Below, one piece after another: positions 15,373 to 24,650 of a DNA stretch of 64,000 nt; the stretch's first letter is position 1; the number at the start of each line of letters is the position of its first letter. The notes beneath the pieces were generated by a model that was not told where the DNA came from, did no database searches, and saw only the letters and a program-made list of their open reading frames with translations. Position numbers and translations under genes: made by a program. This DNA comes from Lentzea jiangxiensis. GTDB lineage: Bacteria > Actinomycetota > Actinomycetes > Mycobacteriales > Pseudonocardiaceae. The DNA lies in the NCBI RefSeq assembly GCF_900104175.1, contig NZ_FNIX01000002.1, positions 1 to 64,000 on the forward strand. Reading direction: 5' to 3'.

Positions 15373-16276
15373 GGGTTTCGACCACGTAGGCGGCGGCTTC
15401 GGCGACGAGAGCCTCGTCGTAGTTCGCGTCCGCTGCCCGCTTGCTGGACATGACCGCGATCAGCAGCGGTTCCCGGCCGGGCGGCCACACGACGGCGATG
15501 TCGTTGACGGTGCCGTACGAGCCGGTGCCGGTCTTGCTCGCGACCCTGCTGCCCGCGGGCACCCCCGCCCGGACGCGCCTGGCTCCGGTGACGGATCGTT
15601 CCAGCAGGTCGTTGAGGAAGTCGCGCTTGTCCCGGGGCAGGGCGTCGCCGAGCACGAGCCGCTGGTAGTCGGTGCCGAGCGAGCGCGGGGTGGCGGTGTC
15701 GCGCGGGTCGCCGGGCACGGCCGAGGTGATGTCCGGCTCGACCCGGTCCATGCGGGTCTCGGTGTCGCCGAGTTCGCGCAGGTACCCGGTGAGCTCCGCC
15801 GGACCGCCGAGGTCGCGCAGCAGCAGGTTGCCGGCGGTGCCGTCGCTGTGGCGGACCGCCGCGTCGCACAGGTCGCGCAGCTTCATGCCCGTCCCGACGT
15901 TCCGCTGGGTGATCGCCGAGCTCTTCATCAGGTCGGCCTCGGTGTAGGTGACGACGGTGTCCAGGTGCGCCATCGGGTTGCGGTGCAGGACGGCCGCGGC
16001 GGCGAGGCCCTTGAACGTCGAGCAGAACGCGAACCGCTCGTCCGCCCTGTGCTCGATCGTCCTGCCGGTGTCGCTCATCGCGTACACGCCCAGGCGTGCG
16101 TCGTACTTCTTCTCCAGTTCGAACAGCGCGTCGTGCCGCACGGGCGCCGCACTGGTCGTCGTGGTGGTCGTGCCGGTGGGCGTGGTCGGCGTCGCGGTTC
16201 GGGATGCCGGTGGGGTGGCGCAGCCGGCGAGCGGGAGGAGGGCGAGGGTTTTCAGGACTGCGCGTCGATCCGTCAC
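15365..16276 (-). CDS. class A serine beta-lactamase (lipoprotein)
   Basis: The 303-residue precursor starts with DRRAVLKTLALLPLAGC, a Tat-like lipoprotein signal with Cys-19 for lipidation, then a Thr/Pro linker. The class A motifs are all present: STFK (Ser-86), SDG (144-146, in place of SDN), Glu-180 followed by PGDPRDTATP (omega loop) and KTG (248-250). It should hydrolyse beta-lactams outside the membrane. The GTG at 16276 overlaps the GntR gene stop by 3 bp (GTGA). A -10-like TACGGT lies 6 nt upstream, so both coupled and separate leaderless expression are possible. Confidence 0.92.
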   Translation of the reverse strand: MTDRRAVLKTLALLPLAGCATPPASRTATPTTPTGTTTTTTSAAPVRHDALFELEKKYDARLGVYAMSDTGRTIEHRADERFAFCSTFKGLAAAAVLHRNPMAHLDTVVTYTEADLMKSSAITQRNVGTGMKLRDLCDAAVRHSDGTAGNLLLRDLGGPAELTGYLRELGDTETRMDRVEPDITSAVPGDPRDTATPRSLGTDYQRLVLGDALPRDKRDFLNDLLERSVTGARRVRAGVPAGSRVASKTGTGSYGTVNDIAVVWPPGREPLLIAVMSSKRAADANYDEALVAEAAAYVVETLT

Positions 16277-16926
16277 CCTTCCACCGTATTTGATCTCGGC
16301 AGCGCGAGGTGCGCGCGGTCGCTGCGCAGCAGGACCGCCGACCGGCCGGCCGCCTGGCCGCGCGCGTCGTGGCTCAGCCACGTGACGGACAGGACCGGGG
16401 TGGCCGCGCGGACCTCCAGCCGGGCGGCGACGTGAGGTGTGGCCAGAGTGGTCGCGCACTGCGGTTGTGCGGTGCTCTCGAACCCGTAGGTGTCCATGAG
16501 GAACTTCGGCAGCGGGGTGGTGCGGTCGTAGAGCCGGGCGAGGCCGGGGAACCGGGAGACGCGCAGGGACGCCGACCGCACGCCGATCGGCTCGTCGCCG
16601 TGCACCAGCACCGATTCGACGACGACCAAGTCCTGTGCGACCGATCTGACCGTGGTCGACTCGCGGGTGACCAGGTCGCGGACCAGGGCGTCGAGGCCCA
16701 GCCGGTGCACGGGCCTGCGCGGTGCGACGGCGGTGCCCCGGCGGCCCGCCCCGCGCACGAGCCTGCCCTCCAGCACGAGCTCGTCCAGCGCCTTGCGGAT
16801 GGTGGCGCGGGACATGCCGAAGAGGTCGGACAGCGCGCGCTCCGGTGGGAACGGCGTGTTGTCCTGCCGTTCGTTCAGCAGGTCGAGGAGCTTGGCCTTG
16901 GCCTGGTAGTAGCGCGGGACGGGCAC
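16273..16926 (-). CDS. GntR-family regulator (HutC/UTRA type)
   Basis: The 217-residue protein has an N-terminal winged helix-turn-helix (about 5-70, with FPPERALSDLFGMSRATIRKAL as its core, read in two parts) and a C-terminal UTRA effector domain (about 85-215), as in the HutC branch of GntR regulators. These repress their own operons until a small ligand binds. It lies between the SARP-type regulator (35 bp upstream) and the beta-lactamase (overlapping), all on the minus strand, so the three may form one unit. The GTG at 16926 has GGGG nearby. Confidence 0.88.
   Translation of the reverse strand: MPVPRYYQAKAKLLDLLNERQDNTPFPPERALSDLFGMSRATIRKALDELVLEGRLVRGAGRRGTAVAPRRPVHRLGLDALVRDLVTRESTTVRSVAQDLVVVESVLVHGDEPIGVRSASLRVSRFPGLARLYDRTTPLPKFLMDTYGFESTAQPQCATTLATPHVAARLEVRAATPVLSVTWLSHDARGQAAGRSAVLLRSDRAHLALPRSNTVEG
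16283..16288 (-). promoter_or_regulatory. -10-like element before the beta-lactamase gene
   Basis: On the minus strand TACGGT ends 6 nt before the GTG at 16276. It lies inside the end of the GntR gene and could drive the beta-lactamase separately. Confidence 0.35.
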
Positions 16927-16960
16927 GCCCCGACGCTAGGGCCGGGCGATAACCGGCGAC

Positions 16961-19900
16961 TCATCGTGCTTCTCGTGCGTCCGGCACGGAGCCGATTTCC
17001 TCGTAGACCCGGACGGCCTGCGCCCTGTCGCCCGCCAGGTACGCGGTGGCGGCGTCACGCCAGCGCGACCACGACACCCCCACCAGGCTCTCCGGGCCGT
17101 GCCCGGTCCGGGCGAGCACGATCGGCAGGCCCGCCCCGACGAGTCCGGTGATCTGGCGGCCGGGCAGCGACGTCAGCAGCTCGCCGACCTCCGGCCGTTC
17201 GCCGCGGTGGAGCGCGATGCGGGCCTGGAGCACGAGCGGGTGCTGCAGTTCGCCGGGATGGCCCTTGGCCCTGGCGAGGTGCAACGCCGTGCGGGCGTCC
17301 TCGGTGGCGCCGGCGAGGTCACCGGCCAGCAGCCGGCCACGGCCGCGGTCGGCGTGCAGGTGGGACTGGCCGGGGGAGCGGGCGATCACCCCGTCGAGGT
17401 TCGCCAGCGCTTCGGTGAGGCGGCCGTCCCAGAACAGCTCGGCGTACTGCGACGAGTCGAGCCACGAAAGCGTGTAGCTGTCGCCGCGGCGCAGCGCGTC
17501 CACCCTGGCTCCGGTCCTCGTGGCGAGCCGCTCGCCGAGGTCGCCGAGCACGGAGTGGGCGGTGCTCAGGTTGAACAGGCAGAGGCCGGGGGACAGTCCG
17601 GCCGCGCGGCGGTCCGCCACGGCCTGCCGCAGGTCGTCGAGACCGCCCGGGTCGCCCTGCTCGACCCTGGCCAGTCCCCGCGCCTCCAGGGCGATGGCGC
17701 GGTGCTCGCCCGCCGCCGACGCGAGGGCCGCCTCCGCGGCGGTGACGGCCTCGTCCGGCCTGCCCGCCAGCGTCAGGGAGTGGGCGAGGTGGGCCTGGAC
17801 GCCGGACACCCGGTCACCGGGTCCGGCCTGCGCGAGGAACTCGATGGTCCGGTCGAGGTGTCGTCCGGCCGCCGCGTGGTCGCCGCGGTGCCACGCGGCT
17901 TTCCAGGACGCCCGCGACGCCTCCGCCGCGCCTGCGAAGTCCCCCGCGTCGAGGTGGAGCGCGATGGCCTCGGCCAGCTCGTCGAGGCCGCCGCCGTTCC
18001 AGGTGAGGCTCGATCCCAGCAGCGTCAGCAGCTCGACCCGATCGGGCAGCCCCGGTGGGCAGACCGCGAGGGCGGCGCGGTAGCAGCGGATCGCGGTGTC
18101 CCTCGCGGCCAGTGCACTCGCCCGGCGGCCCGCGTCCGTGAGAGCTGTTCGCGCCGCGCGTCCCATGATGTCGCACGGACGCCCGGAAGCCTCCGCGAGC
18201 CACACGGCTTCCTGGAAGTGGTGCGCCAGCAGGGGAACGTGCTCCAGCGGCAGCGCCCGCACCCACTCCGCGGCGCGGTAGTGCTTCATCGCCTTGGTGC
18301 CGCGCGGCACGCGGTCGTAGGCGACGTCGCGCACCAGCACGTGGCTGAACGCGTACTCGACCTCGCCGACGACGTTGCTGGTGGTCCGGCGCTGCAGGAA
18401 ATCGCGCTGCCGCAACACCTCCAGGCACCGCGAGACCTCGTCGACGTCGCGTTCCGCGACCATCGCGACCGCGCCGGGCCAGACCGTCGAACCGAGGACC
18501 GCCGCGTCCTGAAGCACGGCCTTCTCCCGCGGCGGCAACGAGTCCAGTCGCGCGCCGATGACGCTCTGCACGGTGTCCGGGAGGGCGTCCGGCACGCCGT
18601 CGCGGAGCATGCGGACGTACTCGCCGGCGAACAGCGGGTTGCCCGCCGATCGCCGCAGGAGCGCCAGCAGGTCGGCGGTCACGTCGTGCCGGCTCAGCAA
18701 CGCTTTCAGCAGCACCGCCGTGTCCTCTTCGGACAGTGCGTCGACCACCAGGGTGCTGCGCCAGTCCGGGCGGCGGTGCAGGAGCTCCGGCCGTGCGGTC
18801 ATGAGCACCAGCAACGGCACGTCGTCCGTGCTGTCCGTCAGACCGTGCAGGAAGTCCAGCACCAGGTCGCCGGCCCAGTGGACGTCCTCGACGACCACGA
18901 CGAGCGGTTCCGCGGCGAGGTGCTCGACGAACCTCCGCCACGCCATCAGCACGTCACCACCCCGCGGGCTCACCCCGACCAGCGCGGACAGCTGCGTGAC
19001 CAGCCAGGGGTCGTCGGTGACCGCCTCGATCTTCGCGGTGACCACGTCGGCAGGGTCGGTGTCGAAGATCCGGGCGTGGGCCCGCACGATCTCGGCCAGC
19101 GGGGCGAAGGCGTCGTTGCGGGCGAACGGCGGGGTGCGTCCCGTGAGCGTTCTCCTGCCGGTCGTGAACTCCTTGACGAGCCTGCTCTTGCCCGCTCCCG
19201 GTTCGCCGATCAGCGTGACCGCGCTCGGGCGGCTCGTGGTGACCGTCCGGTGGTGGACCTCGGTCAGGTGAGCTGTTTGCCTTGCGCGGCCCACGAACGG
19301 GGTGTCGTCGTCCACCGGGGCGAGCAGCCGTTCCGTCACCGGGCAGGTCTTGACCTCGTTCGGGCTCGTGCCTGCCAGCAGGCGCAGGGCGGCGTCCAGC
19401 ACGGTGCCACCGACCTCGACGCGGTCGCCGGACGTCACGAGCGCCGGGCCGGTGGACACCGCGGCCGCGGCGGGGTGCTCGCCGGTGACCTCCCCAGCGG
19501 CGCGGACCGCCCGTGCGGCGTCGTCTTCCCGGTTGACCGGGGCACCGAACGCCGCGCAGATCGTCGAGCCGAGCGTGGTGACCGTCATTCCGCCCATCGC
19601 CTCGATCCGCTCCTTCACCCGGGCGACGGCGGTTTCGAGTCGTTCGTCGGCGGCTTCGCCTTCTCCCCGCTGGTGCAGGCGGACCACCAGGACGCTGACC
19701 TTCTTGCGTTCCAGCAGGGGCGGTGCCGCGGACGTGGTGATCGTCAGCGCCGGGTCCCCGGTGAGGATCGCCCGGTGCAGGTCCGCGAGTTCGCGGCTCG
19801 GCACGATGCCGAGTTCTTCGGTGAACCTGTTGTGCGCGTTGCGGTACACCGCCAGTGCGTCCGCCTGTCTGCCGGATCTGCAGAGAGCCAGCATCAGGTG

Positions 19901-20470
19901 GCCTTGCAGCCGTTCGCGCAGGGGGTGGTCGCGGATCAGCGCCCGCAGTTCCGGGATGACCTCGTGGTGGTGGCCCGCCGCCAGCTCCGCTTCGAACCTG
20001 TCCTCGACGGCCTGGTCGCGCAGGGTGGTGATCTCGGTCAGGGCCGGCCAGGTGACGCCCTCCGCGGCCAGGTCGGCGAGGACCGGCCCCTTCCACAGGG
20101 CCAGGGCTGCGCGGAGGGTGGTGGCGGCCTGGTCCGGGGTGGGGGACGCGGCGGCGTGGCGCAGAGCGGTCCGGAACCGGTGCAGGTCGACGGCGGCCGG
20201 GTCGGTGTTCAGCTGGTAGCCCGGTTTGCGGGTGGTGATGTCCAGACCGGCTTTGCGGAGCGCGGAGATCGCGTTGAGCAGCATTCCCCTGGCTGTCGGG
20301 GGCTGTTCGTGTGGCCAGATCGCCGTGGTCAGGTCGGTGGTCGCGACCGTGCGGTTCGCGTTGAGCAGGAGGTAGGCGAGGGCCGCTCGGCGGGTGAAGC
20401 CGCCGATGTGCTGGTCTCTGCCGTCGAGGTGGACCCGGAGGGGGCCCAGGACGGCGAACTCCGCGGACAT
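16961..20470 (-). CDS. SARP/BTAD regulator with pseudo-adenylate-cyclase, AAA ATPase and TPR domains
   Basis: The 1169-residue protein contains, in order: a SARP-type winged helix DNA-binding domain (about 1-90), a bacterial transcriptional activation domain (about 95-235), a class III nucleotidyl-cyclase-like domain (about 256-385), an AAA_16/NB-ARC-like ATPase (from 390, Walker A GEPGAGKS at 422-429, Walker B VVVVEDVHW at 524-532) and TPR-like helices to the end. In the cyclase-like domain both metal-binding Asp positions are lost (VVRLHQ in place of a xxDLxG motif, GSTICAAFG in place of GDxxxAxFG), so it should be inactive. The ATG at 20470 has TATGGT 8 nt upstream. GntR and beta-lactamase genes follow on the same strand. 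Confidence 0.9.
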   Translation of the reverse strand: MSAEFAVLGPLRVHLDGRDQHIGGFTRRAALAYLLLNANRTVATTDLTTAIWPHEQPPTARGMLLNAISALRKAGLDITTRKPGYQLNTDPAAVDLHRFRTALRHAAASPTPDQAATTLRAALALWKGPVLADLAAEGVTWPALTEITTLRDQAVEDRFEAELAAGHHHEVIPELRALIRDHPLRERLQGHLMLALCRSGRQADALAVYRNAHNRFTEELGIVPSRELADLHRAILTGDPALTITTSAAPPLLERKKVSVLVVRLHQRGEGEAADERLETAVARVKERIEAMGGMTVTTLGSTICAAFGAPVNREDDAARAVRAAGEVTGEHPAAAAVSTGPALVTSGDRVEVGGTVLDAALRLLAGTSPNEVKTCPVTERLLAPVDDDTPFVGRARQTAHLTEVHHRTVTTSRPSAVTLIGEPGAGKSRLVKEFTTGRRTLTGRTPPFARNDAFAPLAEIVRAHARIFDTDPADVVTAKIEAVTDDPWLVTQLSALVGVSPRGGDVLMAWRRFVEHLAAEPLVVVVEDVHWAGDLVLDFLHGLTDSTDDVPLLVLMTARPELLHRRPDWRSTLVVDALSEEDTAVLLKALLSRHDVTADLLALLRRSAGNPLFAGEYVRMLRDGVPDALPDTVQSVIGARLDSLPPREKAVLQDAAVLGSTVWPGAVAMVAERDVDEVSRCLEVLRQRDFLQRRTTSNVVGEVEYAFSHVLVRDVAYDRVPRGTKAMKHYRAAEWVRALPLEHVPLLAHHFQEAVWLAEASGRPCDIMGRAARTALTDAGRRASALAARDTAIRCYRAALAVCPPGLPDRVELLTLLGSSLTWNGGGLDELAEAIALHLDAGDFAGAAEASRASWKAAWHRGDHAAAGRHLDRTIEFLAQAGPGDRVSGVQAHLAHSLTLAGRPDEAVTAAEAALASAAGEHRAIALEARGLARVEQGDPGGLDDLRQAVADRRAAGLSPGLCLFNLSTAHSVLGDLGERLATRTGARVDALRRGDSYTLSWLDSSQYAELFWDGRLTEALANLDGVIARSPGQSHLHADRGRGRLLAGDLAGATEDARTALHLARAKGHPGELQHPLVLQARIALHRGERPEVGELLTSLPGRQITGLVGAGLPIVLARTGHGPESLVGVSWSRWRDAATAYLAGDRAQAVRVYEEIGSVPDAREAR

Positions 20471-20478
20471 TGGTTCGG

Positions 20479-20484
20479 ACCATA
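20479..20484 (-). promoter_or_regulatory. -10 element of the SARP-type regulator
   Basis: On the minus strand TATGGT ends 8 nt before the ATG at 20470, in the 134-bp divergent gap shared with the ABC transporter operon. No Shine-Dalgarno sequence is seen. Confidence 0.45.
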
Positions 20485-20604
20485 CCGGGGATCCGCGGTG
20501 TGCGGGGGTTGCCGCCTTCGGGTTCGCGGGCTTGTGGGCTCGGTGATCCGGTGCCATGTTGGGGGGTGACGTACCGGCTGGTCCTCTGGGTGGGGAGATC
20601 ACGG

Positions 20605-21984
20605 ATGCGGCGAACGGCGGGACTGGGGCTGCTGGCGGTGTGCGGGTTGCTGGCGGGGTGCCTGGGGCAGACGCAGAGCGGTGATCAGGCGCGCAACGCC
20701 GACGCCAAGGAGATCACGCTGACGATCGTGGCCAACGCGGTGTCGGGCGGGAAGAACGCCCGTGGGGCCGGGTGGTTGCGGAACTGGGTGATCCCGCGGT
20801 TCACCGAGCTGCAGAAGGCCAAGGGTGTGACGGCCACCGTGGAGTTCGAGCAGAACGGGGCCGGGGACGAGGACTACAAGACCAAGGTCGCGCTCGACCT
20901 CAAGACCGGTGGCGGGGGCGACGTCGTCGAGATCGACGGGATCTGGCTCGGGGAGTTCGCGCAGGCCGGGCTGATCAAACCGTTGGACGAGGTCGTCGGC
21001 AGCACGGACTGGGACGGGTGGGAGCAGATTCCCGACGCCGTGCAGGGGCTGGGGGAGTTCGGCGGCAAGCGGTACGGGGTGCCGATGGGCACGGACGGGC
21101 GCGTGCTGTTCTTCAACAAGAAGCTGTTGGCGCAGGCCGGGTTGCCGGTGGAGTGGCAGCCGCGGTCGTGGCAGGACGTGCTCGACGCCGGGGCCGAGCT
21201 GAAGGGGCTGGCGGGGGTCACGCCGATCCAGCTCAACGCCGGGACCGCGATGGGCGAGGCGACGACCATGCAGGGCGTGCTGCCCGCGCTGGCGGGTGCG
21301 GGGCGGCCGATCTACGAGAACGGGAAGTGGCAGGGGGATTCCGCTCAGGTCAAGGACGTTCTCGAGCTGTACCGGAAGGTGTACGGGGGTGGGCTCGGGG
21401 ATCCCGTGCTGCAGCAGGAGGTCAAGGGGCGGGACCGGTCGTTCCAGCTGTTCAGCGAGAACAGGATCGGGATCCTGCTGGAGAGCGACTACTTCTGGCG
21501 GTCCGTGGTGGAGCCGCGCAACGGCGTGGCCAGGATGGCCGACCGCGACACCGCGGTCGGGTGGGCGCTCATCCCGGCCAGGCAGGCCGGGGCCGGTGTG
21601 GGTGGGCAGGACTTCGTGAGCATGTCCGGGGGCGGAGTGCGGGTGGTCAACCCGAACACGAGGTACCCGAAGCAGGCCTGGGAGTTCCTGCAGTTCCTCA
21701 ACTCCGCGGAGGCCGTCGAGGAGTCCCTGGCCGGTACGGCGCAGCTGACCCAGCGGCAGGACGTCAACGACAAGGTGCTCCGAGGTGACCCGATGCTGAC
21801 GTTCGTCTCGGAGAAGGTCCTGCCCATCACGCGCTACCGGCCCGGGCTGGCGGACTACCCGAAGGTGTCCGCGGCGTTGCAGCAGGCCACGGCGGACGTG
21901 GTCGCCGGGAGGAGCCCGGACGAGGCGGCCGGTGCGTACCGGGCGGCGCTGGTGAAGGCCGTCGGCGAGGGCAACGTTGGATAG
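20605..21984 (+). CDS. ABC sugar transporter substrate-binding lipoprotein (family 1)
   Basis: The 459-residue protein has a lipoprotein signal with lipobox LLAGC and a family 1 extracellular solute-binding fold, with segments typical of sugar-binding proteins (YGVPMGTDGRVLFFNKKLL, PKQAWEFLQFLNSAEA). It captures a carbohydrate or related solute outside the membrane and delivers it to the two permeases that follow. ATG at 20605 follows GGGGAG. It is the first gene of a five-gene operon (20605-25343). The substrate is not evident; the terminal PhyH-type oxygenase may be a clue. Confidence 0.9.
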   Translation: MRRTAGLGLLAVCGLLAGCLGQTQSGDQARNADAKEITLTIVANAVSGGKNARGAGWLRNWVIPRFTELQKAKGVTATVEFEQNGAGDEDYKTKVALDLKTGGGGDVVEIDGIWLGEFAQAGLIKPLDEVVGSTDWDGWEQIPDAVQGLGEFGGKRYGVPMGTDGRVLFFNKKLLAQAGLPVEWQPRSWQDVLDAGAELKGLAGVTPIQLNAGTAMGEATTMQGVLPALAGAGRPIYENGKWQGDSAQVKDVLELYRKVYGGGLGDPVLQQEVKGRDRSFQLFSENRIGILLESDYFWRSVVEPRNGVARMADRDTAVGWALIPARQAGAGVGGQDFVSMSGGGVRVVNPNTRYPKQAWEFLQFLNSAEAVEESLAGTAQLTQRQDVNDKVLRGDPMLTFVSEKVLPITRYRPGLADYPKVSAALQQATADVVAGRSPDEAAGAYRAALVKAVGEGNVG

Positions 21985-22843
21985 CTCCGGGCTGGGGGTC
22001 CGGCGCGCTGTCGGGTTCGTGGCGCCCGCGCTGCTGCTGATCGGGGTCTTCCTGGTCTTCCCGGCGTTGTGGACGTTGTACATCGGCATCACGGACTACC
22101 GGCTCACCGGACCGGCCGCGGCGAACCCGCGGGTGGTCGGGGTGGACAACCTCGTCGAGGCCGTGCGGGACCCGCTGTTCACGAACTCGGTGTGGCTCAC
22201 GGCGTTGTTCGTGCTGGGGTCCGCGGTCGTCGGGCAGAACGTGCTCGGGTTCGGGCTGGCCTGGCTGCTGCGGACCGTGCGGCCCGGGGTGCGGCGGCTC
22301 GTCGAAGGGCTGGTGCTGCTGTCGTGGATCCTGCCGGGCACGGTGGTGGCGTACCTGTGGTTCGCGGTGCTGAGCCGCGACACCGGGACGCTCGGGCTGC
22401 TGCTAGGGTCGCCGGAGACGGCGTGGCTGGTGCGGTACCCGATGACCAGCCTGATCATCTTCAACGTGTGGCGCGGGACGGCGTTCTCGATGCTGCTCTA
22501 CACCTCGGCGCTGGCCGCGGTGCCGCCGTCGCAGCTGGAGACCGCGCGGCTGGTGGGCGCGTCGGGGTGGCAGACCGTGCGGGACGTGGTGTTCCCGCAC
22601 ATCCGCGGGCACGTGCTGACGAACACGCTCCTGATCAGCCTGTGGACGGCCAACGACTTCACGCCGTTCCTGCTGACCGCGGGCGGGCCGGACCACCGGT
22701 CCGAGGTGCTGCCGGTGCTCATCTACCGGCAGGCGCTGGAGAGCGGGCAGCTCGGGTACGCGTCGGCCCTGTCGATCCTGCTGCTGGTGGGCAACCTGGC
22801 CATCGCGCTCGTGTACCTGCGGTTGCTGCGGAGGCGCGCGTGA
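21977..22843 (+). CDS. ABC sugar transporter permease 1 (MalF/UgpA type)
   Basis: The 288-residue protein has six membrane segments and the inner-membrane EAA-type loop LETARLVGASGWQTVRDVVF, which docks the ATPase. It belongs to the carbohydrate uptake CUT1 permeases (MalF/UgpA position). The TTG at 21977 overlaps the binding-protein stop by 8 bp and is preceded by GAGGG. The next permease overlaps its end by 4 bp, so translation is coupled. Confidence 0.9.
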   Translation: MDSSGLGVRRAVGFVAPALLLIGVFLVFPALWTLYIGITDYRLTGPAAANPRVVGVDNLVEAVRDPLFTNSVWLTALFVLGSAVVGQNVLGFGLAWLLRTVRPGVRRLVEGLVLLSWILPGTVVAYLWFAVLSRDTGTLGLLLGSPETAWLVRYPMTSLIIFNVWRGTAFSMLLYTSALAAVPPSQLETARLVGASGWQTVRDVVFPHIRGHVLTNTLLISLWTANDFTPFLLTAGGPDHRSEVLPVLIYRQALESGQLGYASALSILLLVGNLAIALVYLRLLRRRA

Positions 22844-23661
22844 GTCCTCTGTGGATCGTCCGCCGGATCGGCTTGTACGTGCTGGTCTCGGTGGTGCTGG
22901 CGTTCTTCGCGGTGCCGATGCTGTGGCTCGCCTCGGCGCCGTTCGACGCGAAGCCGGGGCTGGGACTGCGCTGGCCGGACTGGACCTCCTCGAACGTCGT
23001 GGCGACCTTCGAGCACCCGTACGCGCTGACGTCGTTGGTGAACTCGCTGGTGTTGTGCGTCGTCGCGACCGTGGTGACGACGGTGCTCGCGGCGCTGGCG
23101 GCCTACGCGCTGTCGCGGGTGCGCATCCCCGGCCGGGACCTGCTGCTGTACCTGCTGTTGCTGCTGTCGAGCGTGGTGACGGGCACGGCGGCGATGGTGC
23201 CGATCTTCGTGATGATGCTGCAGCTCGGGCTGATCAACTCGCAGCTCGGCACGGCGCTCGTGATCTCGGGCGGCCTGCTGCCCGCGGCGATCTTCATCCT
23301 CAAGGACTTCATGGACGCCGTGCCGCGTTCGTACGAGGAGTCGGCACGGGTGTTCGGCGCCTCGCCGCGGCAGGTGCTGAGCCACGTGGTGCTGCCGGTG
23401 GCGCGGCCGGGGGTGGCGACGATCTTCGTGTGGGCGTTCGTCAACGCCTGGGGCAACTTCCTGCTGCCGTTCCTGCTGCTGCGCGACGTCGGCCGGCAGC
23501 CGGCGGCGGTGCTGTTGCGGACGCTCTACGACGAGGGCGGCAGCGCCAACCTGACCGTGATCCCGGTGTTCTCGCTGCTGTACTCGATCCCGGTGGTCGT
23601 GCTGTACCTGTTCGTGAACAAGCGGTACGGGTTCCGATTCCACGGAGGCATCAAGAGCTGA
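22840..23661 (+). CDS. ABC sugar transporter permease 2 (MalG/UgpE type)
   Basis: The 273-residue protein has six membrane segments, the MalG-like layout and the EAA loop YEESARVFGASPRQVLSHVV. It pairs with the preceding permease in a CUT1 importer. The GTG at 22840 overlaps the previous stop (GTGA), and its stop overlaps the ATPase start (TGATG). The ending YGFRFHGGIKS is typical of MalG-type C-termini. Confidence 0.92.
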   Translation: MSPLWIVRRIGLYVLVSVVLAFFAVPMLWLASAPFDAKPGLGLRWPDWTSSNVVATFEHPYALTSLVNSLVLCVVATVVTTVLAALAAYALSRVRIPGRDLLLYLLLLLSSVVTGTAAMVPIFVMMLQLGLINSQLGTALVISGGLLPAAIFILKDFMDAVPRSYEESARVFGASPRQVLSHVVLPVARPGVATIFVWAFVNAWGNFLLPFLLLRDVGRQPAAVLLRTLYDEGGSANLTVIPVFSLLYSIPVVVLYLFVNKRYGFRFHGGIKS

Positions 23662-24644
23662 TGGCGAGCATCACTGCCGAGGGCCTGTCGACCGTCTACC
23701 CCGGCGGGGTGCGGGCGGTGGACGACCTGGACCTCGAGATCGCCGACGGCGAGCTGTTCGCCCTGCTCGGCCCCTCCGGCTGCGGCAAGACCACGCTGCT
23801 GCGCACCATCGCGGGACTGGAGGCGGCGGCCGGCGGTGCCGTGACGATCGGCTCGCGGGACGTCACCCGGCTGCAGCCCGGTGACCGCCGGGTGGCGATG
23901 GTGTTCCAGGACTACGCGCTGTTCCCGCACATGACGGTCGCCGAGAACATCGCCTACCCGTTGCGGGTGCGGGGCGCGGCGAAGTCCGTGCAGCGGGAGA
24001 CGGCCGCCGGGACCGCCGCCGGGCTGAGCCTCGACGGGCTGCTCGGACGCCGGCCGGGACAGCTGTCGGGCGGCCAGCAGCAACGGGCGGCGCTCGCCCG
24101 CGCGGTCGCCGCGTCGGCCGAGGTGCTGCTGCTCGACGAGCCGTTGTCCAACCTGGACGCCCGGCTGCGGCTGGAGGCGCGGACGTTCCTCAAGAAGCTG
24201 CAACGGGAACTGGCGCTGACGACGGTGTTCGTCACGCACGACCAGGCGGAGGCGCTGGCGCTGGCCGACCGGATCGCCGTGATGGACGCCGGGCGGATCC
24301 GCCAGCTCGGCACACCGCGCGAGGTGTTCCAGCGACCCGCGGACACGTTCGTGGCGAACTTCATCGGCTCCACGCCCATGAACCTCGTGCCGCGCGGCTC
24401 GCAGATCATCGGAGTGCGGCCGGAATACCTGGCACCGGCCGAGGAGGGGCTGTTCACCGGTGTGGTGTCCATTGTGGAGAACCTCGGCGTGACGTCGCTG
24501 GTGACGCTCGACTGCGGCGACGAGCAGATCGGGTACGTCGTGCCGGAGGACGACGAACCGCCGGTCGGCACCGCGGTGACGGTGGACGCCCCGCCCGCGC
24601 GTGTTCTGAGCTACGACAGGGAGACCGGCCTACTCGTGAGGTGA
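23661..24644 (+). CDS. ABC transporter ATP-binding protein (sugar/spermidine/iron type)
   Basis: The 327-residue ATPase has Walker A GPSGCGKTT, Q-loop FQDYALFPH, signature LSGGQQQRAALARAV, Walker B LLLDEPLSNLD and the H-loop VFVTHDQ. The C-terminal TOBE-like region (about 235-320) is shorter than in MalK/UgpC but present. It energises uptake through the two permeases. Its own subunit in the operon means the system need not depend on a shared MsiK-type ATPase, which is common in actinobacteria. It is 6 bp upstream of the PhyH gene. Confidence 0.93.
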   Translation: MASITAEGLSTVYPGGVRAVDDLDLEIADGELFALLGPSGCGKTTLLRTIAGLEAAAGGAVTIGSRDVTRLQPGDRRVAMVFQDYALFPHMTVAENIAYPLRVRGAAKSVQRETAAGTAAGLSLDGLLGRRPGQLSGGQQQRAALARAVAASAEVLLLDEPLSNLDARLRLEARTFLKKLQRELALTTVFVTHDQAEALALADRIAVMDAGRIRQLGTPREVFQRPADTFVANFIGSTPMNLVPRGSQIIGVRPEYLAPAEEGLFTGVVSIVENLGVTSLVTLDCGDEQIGYVVPEDDEPPVGTAVTVDAPPARVLSYDRETGLLVR

Positions 24645-24650
24645 CGCCCG

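Noticed and set aside
17099..20569. Very long plus-strand open frame opposite the SARP-type regulator
   Set aside because: It mirrors the GC-rich third codon positions of the real gene, is rich in Arg/Gly/Val and has no recognisable domain.
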